Source: Thermanaeromonas sp. (GTDB lineage: Bacteria > Bacillota > DSM-521 > Neomoorellales > Neomoorellaceae). Taken from it: a stretch of 64,000 bases of DNA. Shown piece by piece: positions 9,169 to 18,815 of the stretch. The position numbers were made by a program, and so were the translations under genes. Below the pieces are notes generated by a model. It was not told the origin of the DNA. It worked only from the letters and a program-made list of their open reading frames with translations, and searched no databases. Position 1 is the stretch's first letter. Each line of letters opens with the position of its first letter. The stretch lies in contig NZ_JAKKUR010000003.1 of NCBI RefSeq assembly GCF_021890735.1, forward strand, positions 22,349-86,348, read 5' to 3'.

Positions 9169-10746
9169 ATGGCCGAAGGTCACCACATAGATCCCGCCCT
9201 TTTTGTCATATTTGGTGCGACGGGAGATTTGGCCCGGCGCAAGCTCTTCCCTGCCCTTTATAACCTTGCGGCAGAAGGGCTTCTACCTCCCGGAGTGGCT
9301 ATAGTAGGGGTAGGACGCCGTCCCTTTGATTCCGCGTACTTCCGGGAAAAATTTATTTTGCCTGCCCTCTTGGATAATTCCCGTCTGGCCGGAAGCGTGC
9401 CCAAGGATTACTCCTCTTTGGCCCGGCGCTGCTACTATTTTGCGCTGGACCTGCGGAATTCTGCGCGCTACGTGGAGCTTAAAAATTTTTTAGACCAGCT
9501 AGATCGGGAATGGGGTGCCCGCAGCAACCGCATTTTCTACCTGGCCTTGGCCCCAGAACTTTTCGGGACTGTGGTGGCAAATCTTAAGGAGAAAGGCTTC
9601 CTCAATAAAAGGTTTCACAGTTGGCAGCGGGTTTTGGTGGAGAAGCCTTTCGGTTGGGACCTGGCTTCGGCCCAGGCCTTAAACCGGGAGCTGACTCAGG
9701 CCTTTTCAGAAGAGGATATTTACCGCATCGACCATTATTTGGGTAAAGAGATGATCCAAAATATCATGGTCATAAGGTTTGCCAACGCCTTTTTCGAGCC
9801 GGTATGGAATAACAAGTATATCGACCATATACAGATTACTTCTGGCGAAAAAATAGGGGTGGGAGAGCGGGCGGCTTATTACGATAAGGCCGGGGCTTTA
9901 AGGGATATGTTGCAGAATCATATGCTCCAACTTGTGGCCCTCATGGCCATGGAGCCTCCGGTTGGATTGGACGCCCGGTCTATCCGTCTGGAGAAGGCCA
10001 AGATCTTTCGCTCCTTGCAACCCTTTACGGGAGAAAGGGTCCTTCAAGATATAATCCGGGGACAATATGGTCCCGGCTATATTGACGGAAGACCTGTCCC
10101 GGGCTACCGGGAAGAAGCAGGGATCCCTGCCGACTCCTTAACCGAAACTTTTATAGCCATGAAGCTTTTCGTGAATACCTTTCGCTGGGCCGGAGTGCCC
10201 TTCTACCTGCGGACCGGGAAGCGCCTTCCGGCCAAAGTCACGGAAATTGTAATCCAGTTTAAGCCCCTGCCGGAAATCCTTTATTTCAAGGAATACGGCG
10301 AGCTTTTGCCCAACGTCTTAGTAATACGCGTCCAACCCCTGGAGGGTATTTTTGTGCAGCTTAATGCCAAGCGGCCGGGGAGGAATAACTATATCGTACC
10401 CATAAGACTGGATTTTTGTCAGAACTGCGGGGTGGGTACCAATTCTCCCGAGGCTTACGAACGCCTGCTCTATGACGCCTTGCGCGGGGATACGACCCTT
10501 TTTACTGGATGGGAGGAGGTGGAATATGCATGGAGGTTTGTGGATCCTATCGCTCAGGCTTGGGCGAATATTCCCGTGCGCTTTCCCAATTATGCTGCTG
10601 GGGAATGGGGTCCGCCCGAAGCCCGGATTCTTATAGAGCGGGACGGCAGGCGCTGGTGGGGGAGCTCCGGGTATATGACGTATCCTGGCCCATTTACCCG
10701 GGTATGCCAGTATACAAAGGAGAGCCGGTGCGGCAGCCCTGGTTAG
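9169..10746 (+). CDS. zwf: Glucose-6-phosphate 1-dehydrogenase
   Basis: FGATGDLARRKLFPALYNL, RIDHYLGKEMIQNIMVIRFAN motifs. Confidence 0.95.
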   Translation: MAEGHHIDPALFVIFGATGDLARRKLFPALYNLAAEGLLPPGVAIVGVGRRPFDSAYFREKFILPALLDNSRLAGSVPKDYSSLARRCYYFALDLRNSARYVELKNFLDQLDREWGARSNRIFYLALAPELFGTVVANLKEKGFLNKRFHSWQRVLVEKPFGWDLASAQALNRELTQAFSEEDIYRIDHYLGKEMIQNIMVIRFANAFFEPVWNNKYIDHIQITSGEKIGVGERAAYYDKAGALRDMLQNHMLQLVALMAMEPPVGLDARSIRLEKAKIFRSLQPFTGERVLQDIIRGQYGPGYIDGRPVPGYREEAGIPADSLTETFIAMKLFVNTFRWAGVPFYLRTGKRLPAKVTEIVIQFKPLPEILYFKEYGELLPNVLVIRVQPLEGIFVQLNAKRPGRNNYIVPIRLDFCQNCGVGTNSPEAYERLLYDALRGDTTLFTGWEEVEYAWRFVDPIAQAWANIPVRFPNYAAGEWGPPEARILIERDGRRWWGSSGYMTYPGPFTRVCQYTKESRCGSPG

Positions 10747-11288
10747 AACTATTTAGGGATTATCCCTCAGGCGTTAGGGAGACCCGTCTGGTGCTCCCTA
10801 GCCATACAGGTACCCACCTGGATGCCCCGGCGCATATTATTCCGGGAGGTAAGACCGTAGAGGAGATAGACCTTACGTTGTTACTGGGCAAATGCCGGGT
10901 GGCGGACCTAACCTTTGTTGAAGAAGCAGTAGGAGCAGACGACCTCCAAAATCTAAATATTAAAGCTGGAGAATTTCTCCTTTTTAAGACCCGGAATTCC
11001 TACCAGGATGCTTTCGACCCTTGTTTTGTTTATTTAAGCGAATCCGGTGCGCGGTATTTAGTAGAAAGAAAAATAAGAGGGGTCGGGTGGGATGCTCTAG
11101 GTATTGAGCGGGCTCAACCCGGGCATCCAAGCCACAGGTTACTGCTAGAACAAGGTATCGTTATTTTAGAAGGATTGCGCCTTAAGGAGGTAAAACCCGG
11201 GGAATACGGTCTTGTAGCCCTTCCCCTGCCGGTACAGGGTGCTGAAGCAGCGCCGGCCAGGGTAATACTTTTAGAGTCCCTTGCCTGA
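10656..11288 (+). CDS. Cyclase family protein (kynurenine formamidase-like)
   Basis: VYDVSWPIYPGMPVYKGEP and SHTGTHLDAPAHIIPGGKTVEEI motifs; GTG start at 10656 preferred over the ORF-track start. Confidence 0.8.
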   Translation: MGELRVYDVSWPIYPGMPVYKGEPVRQPWLELFRDYPSGVRETRLVLPSHTGTHLDAPAHIIPGGKTVEEIDLTLLLGKCRVADLTFVEEAVGADDLQNLNIKAGEFLLFKTRNSYQDAFDPCFVYLSESGARYLVERKIRGVGWDALGIERAQPGHPSHRLLLEQGIVILEGLRLKEVKPGEYGLVALPLPVQGAEAAPARVILLESLA

Positions 11289-11302
11289 TTTTTAAAGCTC
11301 TA

Positions 11303-12097
11303 TTATTCCTGGCGACTAAAGGACCAGGTTCCCCAGGCTCCCAAGGCTAAGACCAGGAGGAGCAGGACCGATAGGTCGATCTTGAGGTCATAGCGCACTA
11401 GGAAGGACAAAATTTGGGGGTCGGCGTTGCGGTAAACCAGAAGGCGCAGGGCATCCACACCATAGGTTAGGGGATCCAGGCGCATAAGGAAGGCCATCCA
11501 GGCAGGCACGCTTTGCATGGGGAACATGGCTCCGCTGAGAAAATATAAAGGCATGATTAAGAAATTCATGATCATCTGGAAGCCCTCCATGGTTTCCATG
11601 TGACTGGCTATGGCTATACCGAAGAAAGTGAGGGCGAGGGAAATTAGAAAGAGAATGGCCACAAGCTGAACGGCGGTAATAAAATCGAGGGAAACTTGAG
11701 CCAGGGGAGCAAGGAACAGGAGGATAAAAGCTTGAGCCATGGCCGCAGTACTTCCTCCCAAGGCCTTGCCGATGGCTGTAGCCCAGCGGGGGACCGGGGC
11801 TACCAGTACTTCCTTTAGGAACCCGAATTCCCTATCCCAAATAATGGAGATACCGGAGGAAATAGAAGTAAACAGAACGGACATAGCCAGGATCCCCGGG
11901 TACATGAATTGGAGGTAACTAATATTTAATCCAGGAGGTGCTCCCCTAAACCCCATGGCGGAAGAGATGCCTTGCCCGACGATAAGGAAGTAGATCAAGG
12001 GTTGGCCCAGCATTCCGATGATGCGGGTACGCTCTCTTAACAAGCGCAGAGTATCCCGGTACCAGATGGTATAGATAGCACGTAAAGCAGCAGGCAT
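11303..12097 (-). CDS. ABC-2 type transporter permease
   Basis: Multi-TM; FGFLKEVLVAPVPR motif; adjacent ABC ATPase. Confidence 0.88.
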   Translation of the reverse strand: MPAALRAIYTIWYRDTLRLLRERTRIIGMLGQPLIYFLIVGQGISSAMGFRGAPPGLNISYLQFMYPGILAMSVLFTSISSGISIIWDREFGFLKEVLVAPVPRWATAIGKALGGSTAAMAQAFILLFLAPLAQVSLDFITAVQLVAILFLISLALTFFGIAIASHMETMEGFQMIMNFLIMPLYFLSGAMFPMQSVPAWMAFLMRLDPLTYGVDALRLLVYRNADPQILSFLVRYDLKIDLSVLLLLVLALGAWGTWSFSRQE

Positions 12098-12144
12098 AAG
12101 CGTAAACTTGTTACCTCCCGGTTTAATTTTTAGGTTGCTGTCCT

Positions 12145-13125
12145 CTAACGCCGTAACGGCCTGCGGTGGGAGCTTAACCGCATGCGTTCTACTGCTGAAG
12201 CTTCTTCTTCGCGGATGGCACGGCCGGTTAATTTAATAAATACATCGTCTAAAGTTGGGCGCCTGAGGTGGATGCTTTTAATTTGATTGCCGAGGTCGGA
12301 GGCCAGACGGGGTATAAAGCTCGCCCCATCCCTCACTTCTATCCTTAATCCTTCCGGGCTATGCTGGACCTTAACATTATACTTGTCCCTGATAAGGGGC
12401 GCAAGGTCTATCCCTTCGACGGGAACTACTGTCAGTATATCTCCGCCCAGTGAGCGCTTTAAATTATCGGGAGTGTCCAGGGCCTGGATGCGGCCGTAAT
12501 CGATAATGGCGATCCTGTCGCAGTTTTCGGCTTCATCCATGTAGTGGGTGGTCATAAATATAGTGAGGCCTTTTTCCTTCCGGAGTTTATGAAGATGTTC
12601 CCAAATGGCGGCGCGTGTCTGAGGGTCGAGACCAACTGTGGGCTCATCCAAGAAAAGAATGCGCGGATGGTGGAGGAACCCCCGGGCTATCTCTAGCCGC
12701 CGGCGCATGCCTCCAGAGAAAGTGCGGACAGTATCCCCCTGTCTTTCCGCCAGTCCCACCATTTCCAGCACTTCCTGTATCCGCTTTTTGAGCACTTGAC
12801 GGGAAAGGCCGTAAAGCAGGCCGTGGAGGTAGAGGTTCTGGGCGGCGGTTAAACGGTCGTCCAGGGAGCTGTCTTGGAAGACTATCCCCAAGGAGCGCCT
12901 TACTGCATGGGGTTCGCGTAAGACATCGTATCCTGCAAGGCGTGCCCTGCCCCTTGTGGGCTTAAGCAAGGTGCACAATATTTTTATAGTGGTAGACTTA
13001 CCTGCACCGTTCGGGCCCAAGAAACCGAAGATCTCCCCTTCCTCTACTGTAAAGGAGATGTCATCTACCGCCACTACTTGGCCGAAGACTTTTTGGAGAT
13101 TTTCCACCTCGATGATATGTCCCAT
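12145..13125 (-). CDS. ABC transporter ATP-binding protein, DrrA-like
   Basis: Walker A GPNGAGKST, signature FSGGMRRRLEIARG, Walker B RILFLDEPTVGLDP. Confidence 0.93.
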   Translation of the reverse strand: MGHIIEVENLQKVFGQVVAVDDISFTVEEGEIFGFLGPNGAGKSTTIKILCTLLKPTRGRARLAGYDVLREPHAVRRSLGIVFQDSSLDDRLTAAQNLYLHGLLYGLSRQVLKKRIQEVLEMVGLAERQGDTVRTFSGGMRRRLEIARGFLHHPRILFLDEPTVGLDPQTRAAIWEHLHKLRKEKGLTIFMTTHYMDEAENCDRIAIIDYGRIQALDTPDNLKRSLGGDILTVVPVEGIDLAPLIRDKYNVKVQHSPEGLRIEVRDGASFIPRLASDLGNQIKSIHLRRPTLDDVFIKLTGRAIREEEASAVERMRLSSHRRPLRR

Positions 13126-13260
13126 GGTCCCCCTCCAAACTTACCAACATTATAGCTCTAACTTCTAAAGAGGTACAACAAAGACAGTGCCCTCAGAACA
13201 AATACCCCCGGGAGTACCGGGGGTAGGTCACCATTTACCTGGCCCTGGCGGAGCAAAGGC

Positions 13261-13341
13261 TTAACTGTCGCCGAAGAAGAGCAGGATGAGGATCAAGAAG
13301 AGAATGAAGGCAAAACGGTTGTCGAAGAGTAGTCCGGCCAC
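13261..13341 (-). CDS. 26-aa hydrophobic small protein (YjcZ/sporulation-protein-like), absent from the ORF track
   Basis: GTG start after AGGGAG; translation VAGLLFDNRFAFILFLILILLFFGDS. Confidence 0.65.
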   Translation of the reverse strand: MAGLLFDNRFAFILFLILILLFFGDS

Positions 13342-13476
13342 TTGATTTCACTCCCTTCAGGTGTTTTCATTACCATAATATGATGCTCCGGTAAAAGGGT
13401 GAGAAAACTAAGGGAAAGCTTAAAAAGGGCCTGGTCTAAGGGAACCGGACGGAGTCCCGCCGGGCCGGCCCGGAAA

Positions 13477-13513
13477 ATAAAAAGGGAGGTAGGGGATTTT
13501 CCCCTTCCTCCCT
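13477..13513 (-). terminator. Intrinsic terminator for the 13541-14984 operon
   Basis: On - strand: agggaggaagggga-aaa-tcccctacctccct-ttttatttt. Confidence 0.8.
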
Positions 13514-13540
13514 GGCTAAGATTTAAACCCTTTTATGTTA

Positions 13541-14737
13541 CTATGCACTGCGGTAGAGTTTGGTAAGGACGAACTCTTTATGGCCCAAGGCTTCAGCTTT
13601 GGTGAAACGGCCGTTGAGAGTGCGGAAGAATTCTTCTAGAATTTTCGTCCCTGCCTCTTCCAGATTCATTTCCCGGCGCAAGATCCCGCTTAAATCCACA
13701 TCTATATGCTCGCTCATGGTGGATACGGTGATGGGGTTGGCCGATATCTTTATAACAGGAATAATGGGATGCCCCACGATGTTACCTTGGCCGGTGGTGA
13801 AGAAGTGGAGTACCGAGCCGCCCGCGGCAAAAAGCGTGATACACTCTGCGGCAGCCGAGGAGGTCTCCATGTACCACAAGCCTTTGCCTTTGGGGGGTTC
13901 TGCCGGCTGGAGCACCCCTTGAATAAGGGAGCGCTTTCCTATCTTTTGGATATTGCCCAGAGCTTTTTCTTCGATGGTGGTCAGACCTCCTGTTATGTTA
14001 CCTTCAGTAGGTTGGGATCCAATGAGATCTACACCCTGGGACATAATAAATTCGCTGTAAGACGTGAAACTGCGCATGAATTGTTCCCTAATCTCTGGGG
14101 TAGCGCAGCGCTCGGCTACCAGGTGTTCGCCTCCCGTAAGTTCTGAGGTCTCCCCGAAGAGGACCGTAGCGCCCATATCCACTAGGCGGTCCACGGCGTT
14201 GCCCAAGGCCGGGTTGGAAGCGAGACCAGAAGTGGTGTCGGATTCTCCGCATTTAATGCTCACGACAAGCTCCGAAACATCGCATTCTTCCTTCTTGAGT
14301 TCGGTGGCGTACTGTACGTATTCCACAGCCTTACGGGCAGCCATTTCTATGACCTTGAGGTCGCCGTAACGCTCGATGGCAAACCCGGTTACGGGTTTCT
14401 TGGTTGCAGCGATACCTTCTACTACGCGGTTGGTCCACTTGGGTTCTATACCTATAACTATACAGGCGGCCACATTCGGATTGGAGCCGGTACCTATCAA
14501 AGTGCGGAAAAAGAGTTCTAAGTCTTCTCCGAATTGTAAGCGCCCGTAAGGATGGGGGAGGGCTATAGTTCCTTCTACCAGTTTGGCTACGCCTTCGGCA
14601 GCAGTGTTAGAAAGGTCGTCTAAAGGGAGGATAACAACATGATTCCGTACGCCCACACGGCCGTTTTCTCTGCGGTAACCTAGAAATTTAGTTCCCGGCA
14701 TATTTTTACCACCTCGCGGTCTTAAGATTGTGTACAT
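13541..14737 (-). CDS. UxaA family hydrolase large subunit, SuyB (sulfolactate sulfo-lyase beta)-like or altronate dehydratase-like
   Basis: [55 protein letters not shown] motifs; probable start is the internal MPGTKF. Confidence 0.75.
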   Translation of the reverse strand: MYTILRPRGGKNMPGTKFLGYRRENGRVGVRNHVVILPLDDLSNTAAEGVAKLVEGTIALPHPYGRLQFGEDLELFFRTLIGTGSNPNVAACIVIGIEPKWTNRVVEGIAATKKPVTGFAIERYGDLKVIEMAARKAVEYVQYATELKKEECDVSELVVSIKCGESDTTSGLASNPALGNAVDRLVDMGATVLFGETSELTGGEHLVAERCATPEIREQFMRSFTSYSEFIMSQGVDLIGSQPTEGNITGGLTTIEEKALGNIQKIGKRSLIQGVLQPAEPPKGKGLWYMETSSAAAECITLFAAGGSVLHFFTTGQGNIVGHPIIPVIKISANPITVSTMSEHIDVDLSGILRREMNLEEAGTKILEEFFRTLNGRFTKAEALGHKEFVLTKLYRSA

Positions 14738-14984
14738 GGACGTGCTCGCCCCGGGCTATCGTTTCGGTTGCCCTGCCGATGGGCTGGCCGTATTTGATGA
14801 CCATTTCACCTTTGGCTATGTCCTGGAGGGCGATTTTATGGCCGAGCGGGATGTTACTTTTGGCCTGAACTTCGATGATAGTGTCATCTTCCATGACCCA
14901 GCCAGTTACTTTTTCACCGGCCTGGATATCCGCCACAGCAACGCCTACGGTATCTGCCTTGGCGTGTACAAAAAACTTTTCCAC
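14706..14984 (-). CDS. UxaA/SuyA-type SAF-domain small subunit
   Basis: 92-aa SAF-like domain ([29 protein letters not shown]) directly upstream of the large subunit. Confidence 0.8.
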   Translation of the reverse strand: MEKFFVHAKADTVGVAVADIQAGEKVTGWVMEDDTIIEVQAKSNIPLGHKIALQDIAKGEMVIKYGQPIGRATETIARGEHVHVHNLKTARW

Positions 14985-15154
14985 TTTGGAAAGTTCCCCC
15001 TCTCCCAGGTATATGAGGTCAGTGGTAATACCACTTTTATTGTAGGACTAGCTAAGCCTGCCTGTCAAGGCTGCAAGGGCGAAAAGTTGGGGAAATTACT
15101 ACCGGCCTAAAGGAGAGGAATTTATCATATGGATTAAGGCGGGGGGATAAAAGT

Positions 15155-15853
15155 ATGCCTAGTAAAGTAGGACGATTTGGCGTATGGGCGGCACTGGCCG
15201 TAACAGTTCTCGGTACACTCGTATTTGTACACACGGTTTTGCAGGGATACCGGGAACGTAAAGCTGTTGAGGCCCTCTCTTGGGCTTTGGCCAACCAAGT
15301 GGTTGTAGTGGATCCAGGGCATGGGGGCATCGATGCCGGTGCCCGGGGACCGGGGGGCACGTTAGAAGCAGAGGTAGTCTTGGGTATAAGTCGAAACTTG
15401 GCGGCATTTTTGAGGCAGGGCGGGGCCAGGGTGTTCCTTACCCGGGAGGATGAAGAAGCTCCGGAAGGTGAAAGCGGGGATGACCTGGTAGAAAGGGTGC
15501 GCTTGGCCCAAAAGGTGGGAGCAGATATCTTTGTATCAGTCCACGCCAATGCGTTCAACGAGCGTGAGTACGGAGCCCAGGTATTTTTCAATCCTGGTTC
15601 TAAGGAGGGAGAAAGGCTGGCAGCGGCCATCCAGGAAGAGATCCGCCGGCTGTTGAAAAATACGGAGCGGGAACCTTTGGGTTTGGATGCCTTTGTCCTT
15701 CGTAGCCTAAATATTCCGGCAGTAATCGTAGAGGTCGGCTTTCTCAGCAATCCCCAGGAAGAAAAGCTTTTAAGAGATAAGGATTACCAGCGCAGGATGG
15801 CCTTCGCGATTTATTCGGGGATTGCCAGGTATCTGGCAGAGCGAAAACGGTAA
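15155..15853 (+). CDS. cwlD: N-acetylmuramoyl-L-alanine amidase (CwlD-like)
   Basis: VVVDPGHGGIDAGARG, SVHANAF and VIVEVGFLSNPQEEKLL motifs; N-terminal TM. Confidence 0.88.
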   Translation: MPSKVGRFGVWAALAVTVLGTLVFVHTVLQGYRERKAVEALSWALANQVVVVDPGHGGIDAGARGPGGTLEAEVVLGISRNLAAFLRQGGARVFLTREDEEAPEGESGDDLVERVRLAQKVGADIFVSVHANAFNEREYGAQVFFNPGSKEGERLAAAIQEEIRRLLKNTEREPLGLDAFVLRSLNIPAVIVEVGFLSNPQEEKLLRDKDYQRRMAFAIYSGIARYLAERKR

Positions 15854-15976
15854 CCCCTAAACGGTAACTACTAAATTTATGCTCCGTGTGGTAAAGTATA
15901 CCTAAAGGAAGGGTTTACATTAAATTTCAAGGGGCATAAATTTCAAGGGTCAGGTCATATTAAAAGGGGTGGTAAT

Positions 15977-17362
15977 GTGGGCAGGTTGCTGGAAGTTATC
16001 TTTCTACCCCACCCGCCTATCATGGTACCCGAGGTGGGGGGAGAAGAGTTGACTAAAATCGCTTCCACTGTAGCTTCTGCCAGGGAAGTGGCCCGGGAGG
16101 CAGCTAAGTTTGCTCCGGATGTAGTTGTCATAATATCGCCCCATGGTCCGGTTTTCCGGGATGCCGTGGGTCTTTGGGCTACGTATGAGCTTAAAGGAAG
16201 TTTGGCCGCCTTCCGTGCTCCGCAGGTTAAATTTCGCTATATTTTGGATCAAGAATTAACACGGGAAATAGCAGCCGCGGCCAGCCAAGAGGGAATACAG
16301 GTTGTTTTGCTAGATGAAAATAACAGCAGGCGTTACGGTTTAGTTCCCGAGCTCGATCACGGGATGATGGTTCCTCTTTATTTCCTGCGCGAGGCGGGAG
16401 TGGAGGGGCCTTTGGTGGCCATGGGCATGGCCTTTATGCCCCGGGAAAAACTTTATGCCTTCGGAGCCGCCCTCGCCCGGGCTATCAAGTCCAGCTCCCG
16501 CCGGGCTATCCTTATAGCTAGCGGCGACCTATCCCACCGGTTGACCCCGGAGGCACCGGCCGGCTACGACCCGCAGGGAGAGATTTTCGATGGCCGGCTG
16601 AAGGATTTGATTGCGGCCTTTGACGTGACCGGGATTTTAAACTTGCCGGAAGAGCTGGCCGAAAGGGCAGGTGAATGCGGGCTCCGTTCGTTCATTATGG
16701 GCTTAGGAGCGCTGGACGGCTACCGGGTGGAGGGTGGGGTTTTTTCTTATGAAGGACCCTTTGGCGTAGGGTACCTGGTAGCTCGTTTTTTAGTCAGGGA
16801 AGAAGACCCGGACCGGAGCTTGTTAAAGAAAAAGCCGGAGCAGAAGGAGGCCGAATTGTCTTTTCCGGTACGGCTGGCCAAGGAAAGCTTGGAGCATTAT
16901 TTGCACACCGGACGAATTTTGCCCGTACCCAAGGACTTGCCGCCGGAAATGGAACGGCGTGCCGGGGTGTTCGTATCCATAAAAAAATTCGGGCAGCTAC
17001 GGGGATGCATAGGGACCGTCAGCCCCGTCCGCTCCAATATTGCCGAAGAAATTATCTACAATGCTTTAAGCGCAGGACTGGAGGATCCCCGCTTTCCGCC
17101 GGTTACCGTTGAGGAGCTACCCTATCTAGAATATTCGGTCGACGTCTTGGAGGAACCCGAACCTGTAAGCAGCCTAGAAGAACTTGACCCGCGGGTATAC
17201 GGAGTTATAGTATCCAGCGGGCGCAAAAAAGGCCTACTTCTGCCGGACCTGGAAGGGATAGATACACCGGAAGAGCAGGTAGCCATCGCCAAACGCAAGG
17301 CCGGTATAGGGCCTAATGAGCCTTGCCGTCTCCAGCGCTTTCGGGTTACGCGATATCGCTAA
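15977..17362 (+). CDS. AmmeMemoRadiSam system fusion protein: MEMO1-like (B) N-terminus plus AMMECR1-like (A) C-terminus
   Basis: N-terminal MEMO-like [15 protein letters not shown]-terminal AMMECR1 motif [10 protein letters not shown]. Confidence 0.9.
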   Translation: MGRLLEVIFLPHPPIMVPEVGGEELTKIASTVASAREVAREAAKFAPDVVVIISPHGPVFRDAVGLWATYELKGSLAAFRAPQVKFRYILDQELTREIAAAASQEGIQVVLLDENNSRRYGLVPELDHGMMVPLYFLREAGVEGPLVAMGMAFMPREKLYAFGAALARAIKSSSRRAILIASGDLSHRLTPEAPAGYDPQGEIFDGRLKDLIAAFDVTGILNLPEELAERAGECGLRSFIMGLGALDGYRVEGGVFSYEGPFGVGYLVARFLVREEDPDRSLLKKKPEQKEAELSFPVRLAKESLEHYLHTGRILPVPKDLPPEMERRAGVFVSIKKFGQLRGCIGTVSPVRSNIAEEIIYNALSAGLEDPRFPPVTVEELPYLEYSVDVLEEPEPVSSLEELDPRVYGVIVSSGRKKGLLLPDLEGIDTPEEQVAIAKRKAGIGPNEPCRLQRFRVTRYR

Positions 17363-17551
17363 AGGGCATTGGGTATTTAGAAGGCCACCCCAAGAACAGG
17401 AGTAGTTGGAGGGCAGATGACTTAAATGAGGGGCCCGGATTGTAATGAAGATAAACGTGTGAGGGGATCTGGATTGTAAAGCGATGCCCAGGGTTAAGGA
17501 TACCTTTAAGGTGCCGAAAGGGGGAAGCAAATTAAGCAGGGAGGAAACGGC

Positions 17552-18544
17552 ATGCGGGAAGCCAAGTATTATGTCAAGTTAGAAGGAGATAAGGTAGAGT
17601 GCCGTCTTTGTCCCCATAACTGCCGCTTGGCTCCGGGGAGGCGGGGTATCTGCCGGGTGCGGGAGAACCGGGAAGGCAGGCTTTTTACCCGGAACTACGG
17701 TCTCTGTTCTTCCCTGGCCCTGGACCCTATCGAAAAGAAGCCGCTATACCACTTTTACCCGGGAGAGTTCATCCTCTCTGTGGGTACGGTGGGTTGCAAC
17801 TTTGGGTGCGAGTTTTGCCAGAACTGGGAGATAGCCCACGGTGAGCCGGAAGTAGCTCGGATTACCCCCGAGTATCTTGTAGAGGAGGCCAGGCGTTTAG
17901 GGAGCGTGGGCCTGGCCTATACTTACTCTGAACCCATCGTATGGTTTGAATTTGTTTTGGATACCGCTAGAGTGGCCCGTGAGGCGGGGTTGAAAAACGT
18001 CCTGGTTACCAACGGCTTTATTCAGAAGGAGCCTTTAAAAGAGCTTTTGCCCGTTACGGATGCGCTCAACATAGACGTAAAAGGCTTCAACAAAGAATTT
18101 TACCGCCGTGTAGTTCACGGAGATTATGAGCCGGTGCTCCATACGGCCAAAGAGGCTAAAGAAGCCGGGTGCCACGTAGAGATCACTACTTTACTGGTTA
18201 CGGGTTTAAACGATAAAATAGAGGAGTTGGAAGAACTGGTAAGATGGATAATGGCGGAGCTAGGCAAGGATACACCCCTTCATTTTTCCCGCTATTTTCC
18301 CCGCTATAAATTAAGGCAGCCCCCTACCCCCTTGGAAACTATGCAACGTGCCTGGGAGATGGCCCGCCGTTATCTTAATTATGTTTACCTAGGTAACGTA
18401 GAAGATCCCGAGGCCAGTAATACTTACTGCCCCCAGTGCGGGACTCTATTAATAAGGCGGCAGGGTTACAGGGTCTCTCTTCCCGGTCTTGTAAGCCCCG
18501 GTTACTGCCGCAAGTGTGGTAATAAAATCCCTGTTCTAATGTAG
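17552..18544 (+). CDS. AmmeMemoRadiSam system radical SAM enzyme
   Basis: CxxxCxxC in GCNFGCEFCQNWEIAH; adjacent to the A/B fusion. Confidence 0.92.
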   Translation: MREAKYYVKLEGDKVECRLCPHNCRLAPGRRGICRVRENREGRLFTRNYGLCSSLALDPIEKKPLYHFYPGEFILSVGTVGCNFGCEFCQNWEIAHGEPEVARITPEYLVEEARRLGSVGLAYTYSEPIVWFEFVLDTARVAREAGLKNVLVTNGFIQKEPLKELLPVTDALNIDVKGFNKEFYRRVVHGDYEPVLHTAKEAKEAGCHVEITTLLVTGLNDKIEELEELVRWIMAELGKDTPLHFSRYFPRYKLRQPPTPLETMQRAWEMARRYLNYVYLGNVEDPEASNTYCPQCGTLLIRRQGYRVSLPGLVSPGYCRKCGNKIPVLM

Positions 18545-18595
18545 AGTTTAAAGCCGTAGGGCTTACCGCTAACGCTAAAATTTTTACCGCTAATG

Positions 18596-18760
18596 CTAAA
18601 ATGTTCCATCCGGCTTCCCCATCCAGCCAGAGCCTTGTGCTCCATGCGCTTTCTTTTTATAAGGGCAGGAGGCTGGCCCGCCCGTCAGCAATACTTTATC
18701 CAATTCACACTGGCCATCCCGGCTAAAGGTACAAGGGCAGTCGCAGATTATAAAGGGCAT
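18596..18760 (-). CDS. Cysteine-rich 54-aa small protein
   Basis: MPFIICDCPCTFSRDGQCELDKVLLTGGPASCPYKKK...; ggaggga RBS before ATG; lies inside longer track ORF 18596..18886. Confidence 0.6.
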   Translation of the reverse strand: MPFIICDCPCTFSRDGQCELDKVLLTGGPASCPYKKKAHGAQGSGWMGKPDGTF

Positions 18761-18815
18761 AACCTGACTTCCCTCCTTTACTCTATTTTTCCCCAGGACG
18801 CGGGAGAGATAAGCT

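Noticed and set aside
13203-13225. tacccccgg-gagta-ccgggggta as a terminator
   Set aside because: Stem is perfect but there is no convincing U-tract on either strand; function left open.
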